This document shows, in pieces, positions 1 through 11,078 of a DNA stretch of 64,000 bases. Position numbers and translations under genes: made by a program. Every line of letters starts with the position of its first letter. Within the stretch, counting starts at the first letter, position 1. The notes beneath the pieces were generated by a model, which saw nothing but the letters and a program-made list of their open reading frames with translations, was not told the origin of the DNA and ran no database searches. Origin of the DNA: an uncultured Burkholderiales bacterium (lineage in GTDB: Bacteria; Pseudomonadota; Gammaproteobacteria; Burkholderiales; Thiobacillaceae); contig CALEDT010000049.1 in NCBI GenBank assembly GCA_937949525.1, forward strand, positions 1 to 64,000. The letters are read 5' to 3'.

Positions 1-1
1 C

Positions 2-3000
2 AGCTACACGGCGGGCGCCCAAAACGGCCGTGACGTGATTCGCGCCACCGCAAGTAACGGTTTGCAGCGGACGGTGGATATCGACGTGAATGCCGGCAAT
101 GCGGTGGTCGGCTCGCTTGCGGTCACCAGCACCAAACCCAACATTGCCGTCGTAACGGGGACCAGCGAAATACGCGCTACTGTGCGCGACACCGCCGGTC
201 AGCCCTTGTCCGGTATCCCCGTCCACTTTGCCGCCAGCGCGGGTAGCATCGATGCATCGGCAGTGACCGACCCGACCGGTACGGCCACCGTCACACTCAC
301 GGCCGGCGCGCAGATGCTCGTTGCCCGCATCGAAGCCAGCGCAGCCGGTTTCAGCGCAACCACGCAGGTGACCTATCGCGCTGGCGCGCCAGCCAACGTA
401 TCGGTCAGCGCTGCGCCCTCCACCACCCGTCCGGCCCTGGCATCGAATATCTTCGCTTATGTCACCGACGCGCAGGGTAACCCTGTTAGCGGCGAAACGG
501 TGACCTTCGCCGTGACGGCGGCTGGTAGCGGCCAACCCTCGCTCAGTGCACTGACCGCAGTCACCAACGTCGATGGCTTGGCGACGATCGTTTACACCGC
601 CGGTAACGGAGCCGGCACGGATACGATTACCGCACGCAGCAGTGTTGCCAACGTCTCGGGCACCGCGAGCGTCGCCGTCAGCGGCGACGCCGTGGTGGTC
701 GGCAACATCACCCTGGGGACGGAGGGTGGCGTTGCCACCCTGGCTGCCGACGGTGTCAGCAGCCTGACGTTGCGCGCAACGGTCACGGATCGCACCGGCT
801 CGCCAGCGGCCAACGTCACGGTCCGGTTCTTGACGACCGGCGGTAGTTTAAGTGCGGCCCAAGCCACCACCGATGCCAACGGCGTGGTCGAAGTATCGTT
901 GACCGGCACGGTCCCCGGACGAGTCACGGTGAGGGCCAACGCGGATGGGTTCGTCGATGCCATCGATGTCGACTTCGTCGCCGGCCCGCCGGCGGCGGAG
1001 AGGTTTGGCCTGGTGCTGATGCCGGACCGTGTCATCACGGGCGGGTCATCCGACATTTATGGCATCGTCCTGGATGCGAATGACAATCCGGTGATTGGCC
1101 AGACCGTGACGTTTACGGTCTCCACCAATGCCAGCGGCGGCGGTTTCCCTGTGGCCACATCCGTAACGGCGGTCACCAATGCGGATGGCGTTGCCACGCG
1201 CCGATATACCGCCGGCCCGACGGCGGGCGCCGACACGATCCGGGCTACCGTGGCGGGAGGCATCCAACGCACCGCAAATCTGACGGTGCTCGCCGGTGTG
1301 CAGGCCACGAACCTGTCGATTGCTACGGACCGCACGACCATACGCTCGGACGACAGTCAGTCGGCAACCATAACGGTTACCGCGCTATCCTCGGCAAATG
1401 TCGCCGTTCCCGGTGTTTTGGTCACCTTTTCTGCAGACGGTGGTGTTTTGAGCGCGTACCAGGTATCCACGGATGCGGCAGGCCAGGCACGAGTCACGCT
1501 GCGTGCCGGAACCCTGGACAAGTCCAACCGTACGGTGACCGTCACCGCCTCGGCCGAGGGGACGGAGCCTCGATTGATCCCGGTTCGGGTGGTGGGCTCG
1601 ACCGTCGAGTTGGATTCCGGGGCAATGGCGCTGACGGCCGGCGCGGCAGGGGTGCAGGTGACGGTGACGGCGCGCGACGCCAGCGGACTGGGTATTTTCA
1701 ATGTGCCGGTCCAACTGGCTCAGGCCGGAACGGGAAGCATCGCTTTCAATCCGGCCAGTGGTAACACGGACGTCAATGGCCGTTTTACCACGACCGTTAC
1801 CGGGTTGAACGCGGGTGACGTGACCATGACTGCGGAGGCACTGGGTGCGACAGCCGGCGTGGCCATTGCGGTTGCGCCCGGTAGCGTTTTCGGTTTCAAC
1901 ACGCCGCTTCCTGATCGCATGAGCACCGGTGAGGCGTACGTCTTCCGTGTCAACGCACCCGAGCCGGTAACGCGGGTTCGTTTTGCGTCGACGCTGGGGG
2001 GCTGGGCCGATGCGTCGTGTGCTGGCCGGAGCGCCTGCGAGGTTGGCGTCGCGGGTGGAACCGCGTCCGCGACCTTGAGTTCCCCCAGTGCCGGTATCGC
2101 TACCGTGCAGGCGCAAGGTCTCGACGCCTCGGGCGCGGTGGTCGGAACGGATAGCCACGTCGCGCCGATCAGCTCGGCTACTGCCGCTGCCATCAGCGTG
2201 CAGGCAAGCGCCACCAATGTGCAGCCGAGCAGTGGCGGCAATGACAACAGTGTGGCGGTTATCGCGACCGTGCGCGATGCGGCAGGCCAGGTGGTGGGCG
2301 GTGCACCCGTCGCGTTCAGCCTGTCCAACACCACGGGGGGTGGAGAAACCATCAGCCCGGCCATCGTCCTGTCTTCCGATGGCGTGAACACGAGCATCCC
2401 CATTGGTCAGGCGATTGCCACTTTTACCGCGGGATCGTTGTCTTCCGCCTCGAGTGGTGTGCGTGTCGAGGCACGGGTGGCCGGCACCGCCCTGCCGCCG
2501 GCATCCGTCGACATTGTGATCGGAGGTACGGCGGGCTCGGTGGCGATCGGCCGAGCGACGCATATCGACGGAAATCAGTCGACCACCACACACTATGTTT
2601 TGCCGATGTCCCTATTGGTGGCCGACACAAACGGCAATCCGATGCCGAACAGGGTGGTGTCGCTCAGTGCTTGGCCAACCCAGTATGGTGTTGGGAGATG
2701 GCGTCGCGTTGGTGATCTGTGTGAGCCCGAAGGTACCGTTGCCAATACCCCGGTGGATTGGAGAGACAACGAGGATCAAGACGAGAGCCTGTTGTTTGCG
2801 GCGTGGAAAGATACCAATGGCGATGGCATGCTCACGCCGCCGAACAGCGCTGCGGGCAGCGTGCCGTCGTCCGTATTGACCGACGCCAACGGTCTCGCGC
2901 GGTTCGATCTGGTCTATCTCAAACAGTACGCGGCGTGGATACGCGTGCGTATTCGGGCGGCGACGGTGGTGCTCGGAACTGAGAGCAGGGGTGAAATTCA

Positions 3001-3067
3001 GTTCGTGTTGCCGTACTCGAGGCAAGACGCAGAAAACTGCTCGCTGCCGAATTCGCCTTTCCAGTGA
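2..3067 (+). CDS. Ig-like (Big_1/invasin-type) repeat surface protein, 3' part
   Basis: The reading frame is open from the first base, so the N-terminus lies outside the window and at least 1,021 residues are present. The visible part is a string of roughly seven or eight beta-sandwich units of about 100 residues. Each carries a Big_1-like signature such as 'GNPVSGETVTF' followed by 'TNVDGLATIVYTAG' and 'GADTIRATV'. Such arrays form rigid stalks of adhesins or of type IV pilus or outer-membrane-linked surface proteins. The last 150 residues differ: they hold four cysteines in all with the preceding region, an acidic 'DTNGDGM' loop and no obvious LPXTG, autotransporter or PEP-CTERM tail. Codon use is visibly less GC-rich than in the metabolic genes that follow. 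A small lipoprotein gene follows 15 bases downstream. Function as an adhesin or matrix protein is inference from the repeats. Confidence 0.8.
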   Translation, partial: SYTAGAQNGRDVIRATASNGLQRTVDIDVNAGNAVVGSLAVTSTKPNIAVVTGTSEIRATVRDTAGQPLSGIPVHFAASAGSIDASAVTDPTGTATVTLTAGAQMLVARIEASAAGFSATTQVTYRAGAPANVSVSAAPSTTRPALASNIFAYVTDAQGNPVSGETVTFAVTAAGSGQPSLSALTAVTNVDGLATIVYTAGNGAGTDTITARSSVANVSGTASVAVSGDAVVVGNITLGTEGGVATLAADGVSSLTLRATVTDRTGSPAANVTVRFLTTGGSLSAAQATTDANGVVEVSLTGTVPGRVTVRANADGFVDAIDVDFVAGPPAAERFGLVLMPDRVITGGSSDIYGIVLDANDNPVIGQTVTFTVSTNASGGGFPVATSVTAVTNADGVATRRYTAGPTAGADTIRATVAGGIQRTANLTVLAGVQATNLSIATDRTTIRSDDSQSATITVTALSSANVAVPGVLVTFSADGGVLSAYQVSTDAAGQARVTLRAGTLDKSNRTVTVTASAEGTEPRLIPVRVVGSTVELDSGAMALTAGAAGVQVTVTARDASGLGIFNVPVQLAQAGTGSIAFNPASGNTDVNGRFTTTVTGLNAGDVTMTAEALGATAGVAIAVAPGSVFGFNTPLPDRMSTGEAYVFRVNAPEPVTRVRFASTLGGWADASCAGRSACEVGVAGGTASATLSSPSAGIATVQAQGLDASGAVVGTDSHVAPISSATAAAISVQASATNVQPSSGGNDNSVAVIATVRDAAGQVVGGAPVAFSLSNTTGGGETISPAIVLSSDGVNTSIPIGQAIATFTAGSLSSASSGVRVEARVAGTALPPASVDIVIGGTAGSVAIGRATHIDGNQSTTTHYVLPMSLLVADTNGNPMPNRVVSLSAWPTQYGVGRWRRVGDLCEPEGTVANTPVDWRDNEDQDESLLFAAWKDTNGDGMLTPPNSAAGSVPSSVLTDANGLARFDLVYLKQYAAWIRVRIRAATVVLGTESRGEIQFVLPYSRQDAENCSLPNSPFQ

Positions 3068-3082
3068 CATTGATGGACTGAA

Positions 3083-3385
3083 GTGAGCCAAATGTTCAAA
3101 TTACGGTGTTTGCGTGGACAGATCAGGGATTTTCGTTGGCGCCCGCGGGTGTTGTCACCCGCTCCCGGATTCCTGCGGTTAGCCTGGATTCCTTTGGTTG
3201 CGTTCGCGTTCGCCGGCTGCGGCGATCAAGAACGTCCCGCCATGGAAGCGGAGTCCAACATGCAGATGCAGGCGGAACGGGCACGTCTGAAGCTACAAGA
3301 GAAAGCCGATGAACTGGCGCGTAACCCGCCACCCGAACTGATCGAAGCCGCGCGCCGGGAGGCCCAGCAAAGCGGCACGAAATAA
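3083..3385 (+). CDS. small predicted lipoprotein
   Basis: A 100-residue protein if the GTG at 3083 is used, or 97 from the ATG at 3092. A basic N-terminal stretch leads into a hydrophobic segment (about residues 31-44) ending in a lipobox-like 'AFAGC', so lipid attachment at that cysteine is likely. The mature part is only about 55 residues, charged and probably helical ('ERARLKLQEKADELARNPP'). The basic region before the hydrophobic core is unusually long, so the true start may lie further inside. It follows the repeat protein by 15 bases and is probably co-transcribed with it, perhaps as an assembly or anchoring partner. I recognise no family. Confidence 0.55.
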   Translation: MSQMFKLRCLRGQIRDFRWRPRVLSPAPGFLRLAWIPLVAFAFAGCGDQERPAMEAESNMQMQAERARLKLQEKADELARNPPPELIEAARREAQQSGTK

Positions 3386-3548
3386 ACCGGAGAACGCGCA
3401 AACCATCGGGGCCGCCCCCCGGTTTACCCCGACGAACCGGCCGGCCGCGGCGCGCGACCGCTAAGCCCTGCGGCGTGCCGTCCGCCGGGCATTCACGGCC
3501 CCGCCCGGATGCGGCACACTCGCACTTTCCCCGCACGCTCGCGTTCCG

Positions 3549-4397
3549 ATGAAATTCACACCCACGATGTTCCGCGCCTGGCAGACCAAGCGCATCACGC
3601 TGCTCGGCATGTCCGGGGTCGGCAAGACGCACATCTCGTCGCTGTTGCGTCGCCATGACTGGTTCCACTATTCCGGCGATTACCGCATCGGCACGCGTTA
3701 TCTGGACGAGCCCATCCTCGATCTGATCAAGCAGCAGGCCATGCAGGTGCCGTTCCTGCGCGAACTGCTGCGCAACGACTGGATCGACATCCGCAACAAC
3801 ATCAAGATCGTCGATCTGGGGCCGGTGCTGTCGTTCGTCGGCAAACTCGGCAACCCGGATTTCGGCGGGTTGTCGCTGGCGGAGTTCAGCCGACGTCAGG
3901 CGCTATACCGCGAAGCCGAGATCGCCGCCATGCGCGATGTGCCGGAGTTCATCCGCAAGGCGCGCGAGATCTACGGTTATGCCCACTTCGTCAACGACGT
4001 CGGCGGCAGCCTGTGCGAGCTGGAGGACGACCGCGTCGTGCAGCTGCTGGCGGAGCACACGCTGATCCTGTACATCCAGGTGACCACGCGCGACGAGGAG
4101 AACACGCTGATCCACCGCGCGCAGTCGGACCCCAAGCCGCTGTACTACCGCCCGGCCTTCCTGGCCGAGAACCTGCCCATCTACATGGCCGAGCGCGGGC
4201 TGGAATACGTCGCGCAGATCGAGCCGGACGATTTCACGCGCTGGGTGTTCCCGCGTCTGTTCCATGCGCGTGTGCCGCGCTATCAGGCCATCGCCGAGCC
4301 GCATGGCTATACCGTCACGTCGCGCGAGATCGCCCAGGTGCGCTGCGAGGCGGATTTTCTCGATCTGGTGGAAGCCGCCATCGCGCGCAGCCAGTGA
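3549..4397 (+). CDS. P-loop ATPase/kinase-like protein next to metA
   Basis: A 282-residue soluble protein with a Walker A motif near the N-terminus ('GMSGVGKT', residues 20-27), followed by 'FHYSGDYRIGTRYL', which resembles the substrate-binding part of small nucleoside or shikimate-type kinases. No helicase or ABC signature is visible. It ends 21 bases before the MetA-type gene, so the two are probably one operon. That suggests a role connected with methionine or acyl-homoserine metabolism, but this is guilt by association. I cannot name the family more closely than a conserved P-loop NTPase. Confidence 0.65.
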   Translation: MKFTPTMFRAWQTKRITLLGMSGVGKTHISSLLRRHDWFHYSGDYRIGTRYLDEPILDLIKQQAMQVPFLRELLRNDWIDIRNNIKIVDLGPVLSFVGKLGNPDFGGLSLAEFSRRQALYREAEIAAMRDVPEFIRKAREIYGYAHFVNDVGGSLCELEDDRVVQLLAEHTLILYIQVTTRDEENTLIHRAQSDPKPLYYRPAFLAENLPIYMAERGLEYVAQIEPDDFTRWVFPRLFHARVPRYQAIAEPHGYTVTSREIAQVRCEADFLDLVEAAIARSQ

Positions 4398-4418
4398 CCG
4401 GACCGCCAGGACGCCATC

Positions 4419-5495
4419 ATGCCCATCGTCGCCCATAACGAACTGCCCACGCTGCAACGCCTGCGCGCCGCCGGCAGCAACGTCGTGCTGCCGGCGGAGC
4501 GCGCCGCGCATCAGGACATCCGGGAACTGCACGTCGGCCTGCTCAACATGATGCCGGACGCCGCACTGGAAGCGACCGAGCGCCAGTTCTTCCGGCTGGT
4601 GGGCGAGAGCAACCCGATCGCCCAGTTCCATGTGCATCCGTTCACGCTGGCGCAGATTCCGCGCGGTGACCAGGCTGCCGCGCACATCGCGCGCTACTAC
4701 GAGTCGTTCGACCAACTGCGCGCGCAGGGGCTGGATGCCCTGATCATCACCGGCGCCAACGTCGCCGGCGAGGACTTGTCCAAGGAGCCGTTCTGGCAGC
4801 CGCTGGGAGAAGTCATCGAATGGGCCTGGGACAACGTCACCACCACGCTGTTGTCCTGTCTGGCCACCCATGCCGTGCTGCATTTCCGTCATGAGCAGGC
4901 GCGCGTGAAACAGCCGAGCAAGCGTTGGGGTGTGTTCTCCCACCGCGTGCTGGACCCCCGCCACCCGCTGGTGGCGGATGTCAACACGCGCTTCGATGTG
5001 CCGCATTCGCGCTGGAACGACATCTCGCGCGCGCAGTTCGAGACTGCCGGGCTGCGCGTGCTGGTGGAGAGCGAAGAGGTCGGCGTGCATCTGGCCACCA
5101 GTCATGACGGTCTGCGCATGGTGTTCTTCCAGGGGCATCCGGAGTACGACACCATTTCGCTGTTGAAGGAATACAAGCGCGATGCCTTGCTGTATGCCCA
5201 AGGCCACCTGCGCGACTACCCGCCGTTTCCGGCGCATTACCTGCGGCCACGCGAGCAGGCCATCCTGCTGGAATGGCGCGACCGTCTGTTGGCCGCGACG
5301 GCGCGGGGCGAGCCGGCGCCGGCCTTCCCGGAACACCTGGTGGCGCCGCATCTGGACAACACCTGGCACGATACCGCCGAGGCGGTCATCGGCAACTGGC
5401 TGGGGTGCATGTATCAGGTCACCCACCATGAACGCACCAGGCCGTTCATGGATGGCATCGATGCCAATGACCCATTGGGTTTGTATGGCGCGTGA
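4419..5495 (+). CDS. metA: homoserine O-acyltransferase, MetA family
   Basis: Activates the hydroxyl of homoserine with an acyl group in the first committed step of methionine synthesis. The 358 residues follow the MetA family throughout: 'HVGLLNMMPDAALEATERQF', the nucleophile Cys147 in 'LLSCLATHA', and the His-Glu part of the triad in 'FFQGHPEYD'. Near 'ITGANVAGED' the position that discriminates acyl-CoA donors in this family (Gly in E. coli, Glu in acetyl-CoA users) looks like Ala116 by eye, so I would not assign succinyl or acetyl transfer. The sulfhydrylase MetY lies 28 kb downstream, consistent with direct sulfhydrylation of the product. It sits in a probable operon with the P-loop gene upstream. 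Confidence 0.85.
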   Translation: MPIVAHNELPTLQRLRAAGSNVVLPAERAAHQDIRELHVGLLNMMPDAALEATERQFFRLVGESNPIAQFHVHPFTLAQIPRGDQAAAHIARYYESFDQLRAQGLDALIITGANVAGEDLSKEPFWQPLGEVIEWAWDNVTTTLLSCLATHAVLHFRHEQARVKQPSKRWGVFSHRVLDPRHPLVADVNTRFDVPHSRWNDISRAQFETAGLRVLVESEEVGVHLATSHDGLRMVFFQGHPEYDTISLLKEYKRDALLYAQGHLRDYPPFPAHYLRPREQAILLEWRDRLLAATARGEPAPAFPEHLVAPHLDNTWHDTAEAVIGNWLGCMYQVTHHERTRPFMDGIDANDPLGLYGA

Positions 5496-5553
5496 ACATG
5501 GCATAATCCGCCGCTAGCCCAATTTGCGCAGTCCGACTACGGAGGAATCGATC

Positions 5554-6180
5554 GTGGCATCCACAGCCAAGAAGCCGACCGGCAAGAGCGCATCGAGCAG
5601 CGCCAGCAAGGCCACTGCCGGCAAGGCGGCGCCGGCCAAAGCCGGGCGCGCGGACGCGCCGTCCGAAGCGCCAGCCGTCGTCGCCGCAGCAAGCACCGGC
5701 AAGACCATGAAAGCGACCGCCCCCGGTTCCGGGAAAGCCACCGCCAAGAGCGCCAAAGCGCCCGCCGATGCCATCCCGCGCAACGATGCCGAACTGCTGG
5801 CCATGCCGGAATCGGCCTACATGAACGAGGCCCAGCTCGCCTATTTCAAGGCCAAGCTGATCGCCATGCGCGATGAGATCCTGCAGAACGCGCGCGAGAC
5901 GGGCGAACACCTGAAAGAGAACGAGGTGTTCGCCGATCCCAACGACCGCGCCACCGTGGAGGAGGAGAACCTGCTGGAACAGCGCGTGCGTGACCGCGAG
6001 CGCAAGCTGCTGAAGAAGATCAACGCCTCGCTGGCGCGCATCGAGGAAGGCGAGTACGGCTATTGCCTGGAAACCGGCGAACCCATCGGCCTGCCCCGGC
6101 TGCTGGCGCGTCCCACCGCCGAACTGTCGATCGAGGCGCAGGAGAAGCACGAGCGCATGGAAAAGCTGTACGCCGACTGA
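5554..6180 (+). CDS. dksA: DksA-family RNA polymerase-binding factor with a single cysteine
   Basis: Binds in the RNA polymerase secondary channel and, with ppGpp, adjusts initiation at growth-controlled promoters. I take the GTG at 5554 because GGAGG lies at 5541-5545, giving 208 residues. Residues 1-75 are rich in Ala, Lys and Ser and probably disordered. The rest has the coiled coil with the tip motif 'DPNDRATVEEE', which keeps both tip aspartates, and the tail 'RLLARPTAELSIEAQEKHE'. The C4 zinc finger of E. coli DksA (CxxC...CxxC) is reduced to CxxT...SxxA, leaving only about Cys171. This is the zinc-free form known from Rhodobacter and similar to Pseudomonas DksA2. A terminator follows at 6194. 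Confidence 0.88.
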   Translation: MASTAKKPTGKSASSSASKATAGKAAPAKAGRADAPSEAPAVVAAASTGKTMKATAPGSGKATAKSAKAPADAIPRNDAELLAMPESAYMNEAQLAYFKAKLIAMRDEILQNARETGEHLKENEVFADPNDRATVEEENLLEQRVRDRERKLLKKINASLARIEEGEYGYCLETGEPIGLPRLLARPTAELSIEAQEKHERMEKLYAD

Positions 6181-6193
6181 GCGGCGCTTCCCG

Positions 6194-6226
6194 ACGAAAA
6201 AGCCGGGCGATGCCCGGCTTTTTCGT
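6194..6226. terminator. bidirectional intrinsic terminator between dksA and acs
   Basis: A perfect 15-bp stem (6194-6208 with 6212-6226) closes a 3-base loop. The A-run on the left arm and T-run on the right give a U-tract in either direction, so it can end both dksA (+) and the convergent acs (-). Confidence 0.9.
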
Positions 6227-6270
6227 TGATGCGGTGGCGCGCCGTTCGCGCCCCGGTGCGCTGGCGCGGC

Positions 6271-8259
<1,989 letters not shown>

Positions 8260-8369
8260 GGCTCGGCGTCTCCTCAGACGGCAGATGGATGGATGGATCG
8301 CTTCCTCCCCCTAGGAAGCGGCAAAATTAGGCCACTTCCGCCATTTTGGCAAATCGCCGGAGCCGCGCC

Positions 8370-11060
8370 ATGACGCCAGCCGAACCGCCAGACCTGATCG
8401 AACATGCCGCCGCCTACAGCCGCTGGCTGCGCCGTCGCCTCGACGCCTCGCCGGCCTTGGGCGGATGGCTGGCGGAGCACCTGGCGACGCCGTGTGAGCG
8501 CGCGTCCATGGCGGCCTGGCTGGGTGACGCCATCGGCGACGAGGCCACGCTCAGGACGCGCCTGCGCCGGCTACGCGAACGCGTGTTCGCGCGGGTCATG
8601 ACGCGTGATCTGAACGGGCTGGCGGACCTCGCCGAGGTCACGCGCACGTTGAGCGATCTGGCCGAACTGTGCGTGCGCACGGCACTCGACTGCCTGCACC
8701 GCGATCTCGCCGGCGTGCATGGCGAGCCGCTCGATTCCGCCGGCCGGGCGCAGCGCATGATGGTGGTGGCCATGGGCAAACTCGGCGGCGGCGAACTCAA
8801 CGCCTCGTCCGACATCGACCTGATTTTCGTCTACCCGGAGGACGGTGAGACCGCCGGGCCGCGCCGCATCGGCAACTTCGAGTTCTTCCGCCGCCTGGGC
8901 CGGCGCCTGATCCTGGCGCTGGACGACGCCACGGCGGACGGTCATGTGTTCCGCGTCGACATGCGCCTGCGTCCCTACGGCGATTCCGGCCCGCTGGTGT
9001 CCAGCCTGGCCATGCTGGAGGACTACTTCTACACCCAGGCGCGTGAATGGGAGCGCTACGCCTGGATCAAGGGCCGGGCGATCACCGGCGACGCGGCGCG
9101 CATCGACGAACTGGAACGGCTGCGCGTGCCGTTCGTGTTCCGCAAGTATCTCGACTTCGGCGTGTTCCGCTCCATGCGCGAACTGCACGAGCAAATCCGG
9201 CGCGAGGTGGCGCGCAAGGACATGGCCGACAACATCAAGCTCGGTCCCGGCGGCATCCGCGAGATCGAGTTCATCGCCCAGGTGTTCCAGCTCATCCGCG
9301 GCGGCCAGAAACCCTCGCTGCGCATGCGGCCGACGCGCACCCTGCTGCACCAGCTCGCTGCCTATGAGCTGCTGCCGGAAGCCCAGGCCACGGCGCTGGA
9401 GGAAGCCTATGTGTTCCTGCGCAACTTGGAACATCGTCTGCAATATCTGGACGATGCGCAGACGCAGCGTCTTCCGGGCAACGACGCGGACCGCGCGCGC
9501 GTGGCCGGCGCCATGGGCTACGCCGACTGGGCCGGCCTGCTGGCGCGTCTCGATCCGCTGCGGCGCCGGGTGTCCGGCCAGTTCGAACAGGTGTTCGGCG
9601 CACCGCAGGCGGATCAGTCGGCGCACCCGCTGGCCGGCCTGTGCGATCTGCCGGCGGCCGATGCGCGGGATCGCCTGGCCCTGGCCGGCTATGTCGAGCC
9701 GGACGAGGCGCTGGCCCTGCTCGAAGGTTTTCGCCGCAGCGCGCGCTATGCCGGCCTGCCGGCGGCCAACCAGCAGGCGCTGGACGGCCTGCTGCCGCCG
9801 CTGATCGAAGTGATCGCGCCGCTGCCCAACGCACGCGACACGCTGGGGCGGGTACTGACGCTGCTGGAGGCCATCGCACGCCGCGTCACCTACCTGTCGC
9901 TGCTCAAGGAATATCCGCAGACATTGCGCCAGCTCGTGCGTCTGCTGGCCGCCAGCCCGTGGGCGGCGCAGTACCTGACCAGCCAGCCGCACCTGCTCGA
10001 CGAACTGCTCGATCACCGCCAGCTCATGGCGCCCCCGGACTGGGCGCGCGCGCGCCTGGAACTGCGCGAGCGTCTGGCCGCGCACGCCGGCGACGTCGAA
10101 CGCCAGATGGACGAACTGCGCCATTTCAAGCACTCCGAGACCTTCCGCCTGCTGGCCCAGGATCTGGCCGGCGTGTGGAGCGTGGAAAAGCTGTCCGACC
10201 AGCTCACCGCGCTGGCCGACCTGCTGGTGCAGGCCACGCTCGACCTGGTGTGGGCCGGCTTGTCGGGGCGCCACCGCGAGCAGCCCGCATTCGCGGTCAT
10301 CGCCTACGGCAAGCTGGGCGGCAAGGAACTGGGTTACGCCTCCGACCTGGATCTGGTGTTCCTGCACGACGACCCGCACCCGTCCGCGCAGGAAATCTAC
10401 GCCCGGCTGGGCAAGCGTCTGATCACCTGGATGAGCACGCACACCGCCGCCGGCACGCTGTACGACACCGATCTGCGCCTGCGCCCGGACGGCGCCGCCG
10501 GCCTGCTGGTCAGCGGCGTCGAGGCTTTCGCCGAGTATCAGGCGCGGCAGGCCTGGACCTGGGAACACCAGGCGCTGACACGCGCCCGCTACTGCTGCGG
10601 CGACGCCGGCGTGGGCGAGCGCTTCGAGACCATCCGCGACGACGTGCTGGCGCAGCCGCGCGATCCCGACCGGTTGCGCGCCGACGTGCTCGCCATGCGC
10701 GCCAAGATGCACGCCGGCCATCCCAATGACAGTGGCCTGTTCGATCTGAAGCACGACGCCGGCGGACTGGTGGACGTCGAGTTCGCGGTGCAATACCTGG
10801 TGCTGGCCCATGCCGGCGCGCACGCGGAACTGCGCGCCAACGTCGGCAACATCGCCCTGCTGCGTCGCGCCGGTGCGCTGGGCCTGATCCCGGCCGTCAT
10901 TGGTGATGCCGCCGCCGATGCCTACCGCGAACTGCGTCGCCGCCAGCATGCCCTCAAGCTGCAGGGCGCCGAACACGCACGCACCGAACACGGCGGCCTG
11001 GCGCAGGAGATCAACGCGGTGCGGGCGCTGTGGACCAACGTGTTCGGGCCGGATGCATGA
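8370..11060 (+). CDS. glnE: bifunctional glutamine synthetase adenylyltransferase/deadenylase
   Basis: Adds and removes AMP on glutamine synthetase in response to PII and glutamine, matching ammonium assimilation to nitrogen supply. The 896 residues contain both nucleotidyltransferase halves: an N-terminal one with 'GKLGGGELNASSDIDL' (about residues 134-150) and a C-terminal one with 'GKLGGKELGYASDLDL' (about 646). Each keeps the paired aspartates. The ATG at 8370 has GGAG just upstream and matches the usual start. It fits the nitrogen theme at 51.8-61.4 kb, though it is not adjacent to it. Confidence 0.95.
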   Translation: MTPAEPPDLIEHAAAYSRWLRRRLDASPALGGWLAEHLATPCERASMAAWLGDAIGDEATLRTRLRRLRERVFARVMTRDLNGLADLAEVTRTLSDLAELCVRTALDCLHRDLAGVHGEPLDSAGRAQRMMVVAMGKLGGGELNASSDIDLIFVYPEDGETAGPRRIGNFEFFRRLGRRLILALDDATADGHVFRVDMRLRPYGDSGPLVSSLAMLEDYFYTQAREWERYAWIKGRAITGDAARIDELERLRVPFVFRKYLDFGVFRSMRELHEQIRREVARKDMADNIKLGPGGIREIEFIAQVFQLIRGGQKPSLRMRPTRTLLHQLAAYELLPEAQATALEEAYVFLRNLEHRLQYLDDAQTQRLPGNDADRARVAGAMGYADWAGLLARLDPLRRRVSGQFEQVFGAPQADQSAHPLAGLCDLPAADARDRLALAGYVEPDEALALLEGFRRSARYAGLPAANQQALDGLLPPLIEVIAPLPNARDTLGRVLTLLEAIARRVTYLSLLKEYPQTLRQLVRLLAASPWAAQYLTSQPHLLDELLDHRQLMAPPDWARARLELRERLAAHAGDVERQMDELRHFKHSETFRLLAQDLAGVWSVEKLSDQLTALADLLVQATLDLVWAGLSGRHREQPAFAVIAYGKLGGKELGYASDLDLVFLHDDPHPSAQEIYARLGKRLITWMSTHTAAGTLYDTDLRLRPDGAAGLLVSGVEAFAEYQARQAWTWEHQALTRARYCCGDAGVGERFETIRDDVLAQPRDPDRLRADVLAMRAKMHAGHPNDSGLFDLKHDAGGLVDVEFAVQYLVLAHAGAHAELRANVGNIALLRRAGALGLIPAVIGDAAADAYRELRRRQHALKLQGAEHARTEHGGLAQEINAVRALWTNVFGPDA

Positions 11061-11078
11061 CCCGCGGCTCGGGCGGGT

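Noticed and set aside
8280-8369. GATGGATGGATGGAT run and AAAAT/ATTTT near-palindrome between acs and glnE
   Set aside because: Too short and imperfect to call a repeat or operator.
8571-10991. 806-codon open frame on the minus strand
   Set aside because: It is antisense to glnE, whose motifs are clear; in high-GC DNA the opposite strand stays open by codon bias.
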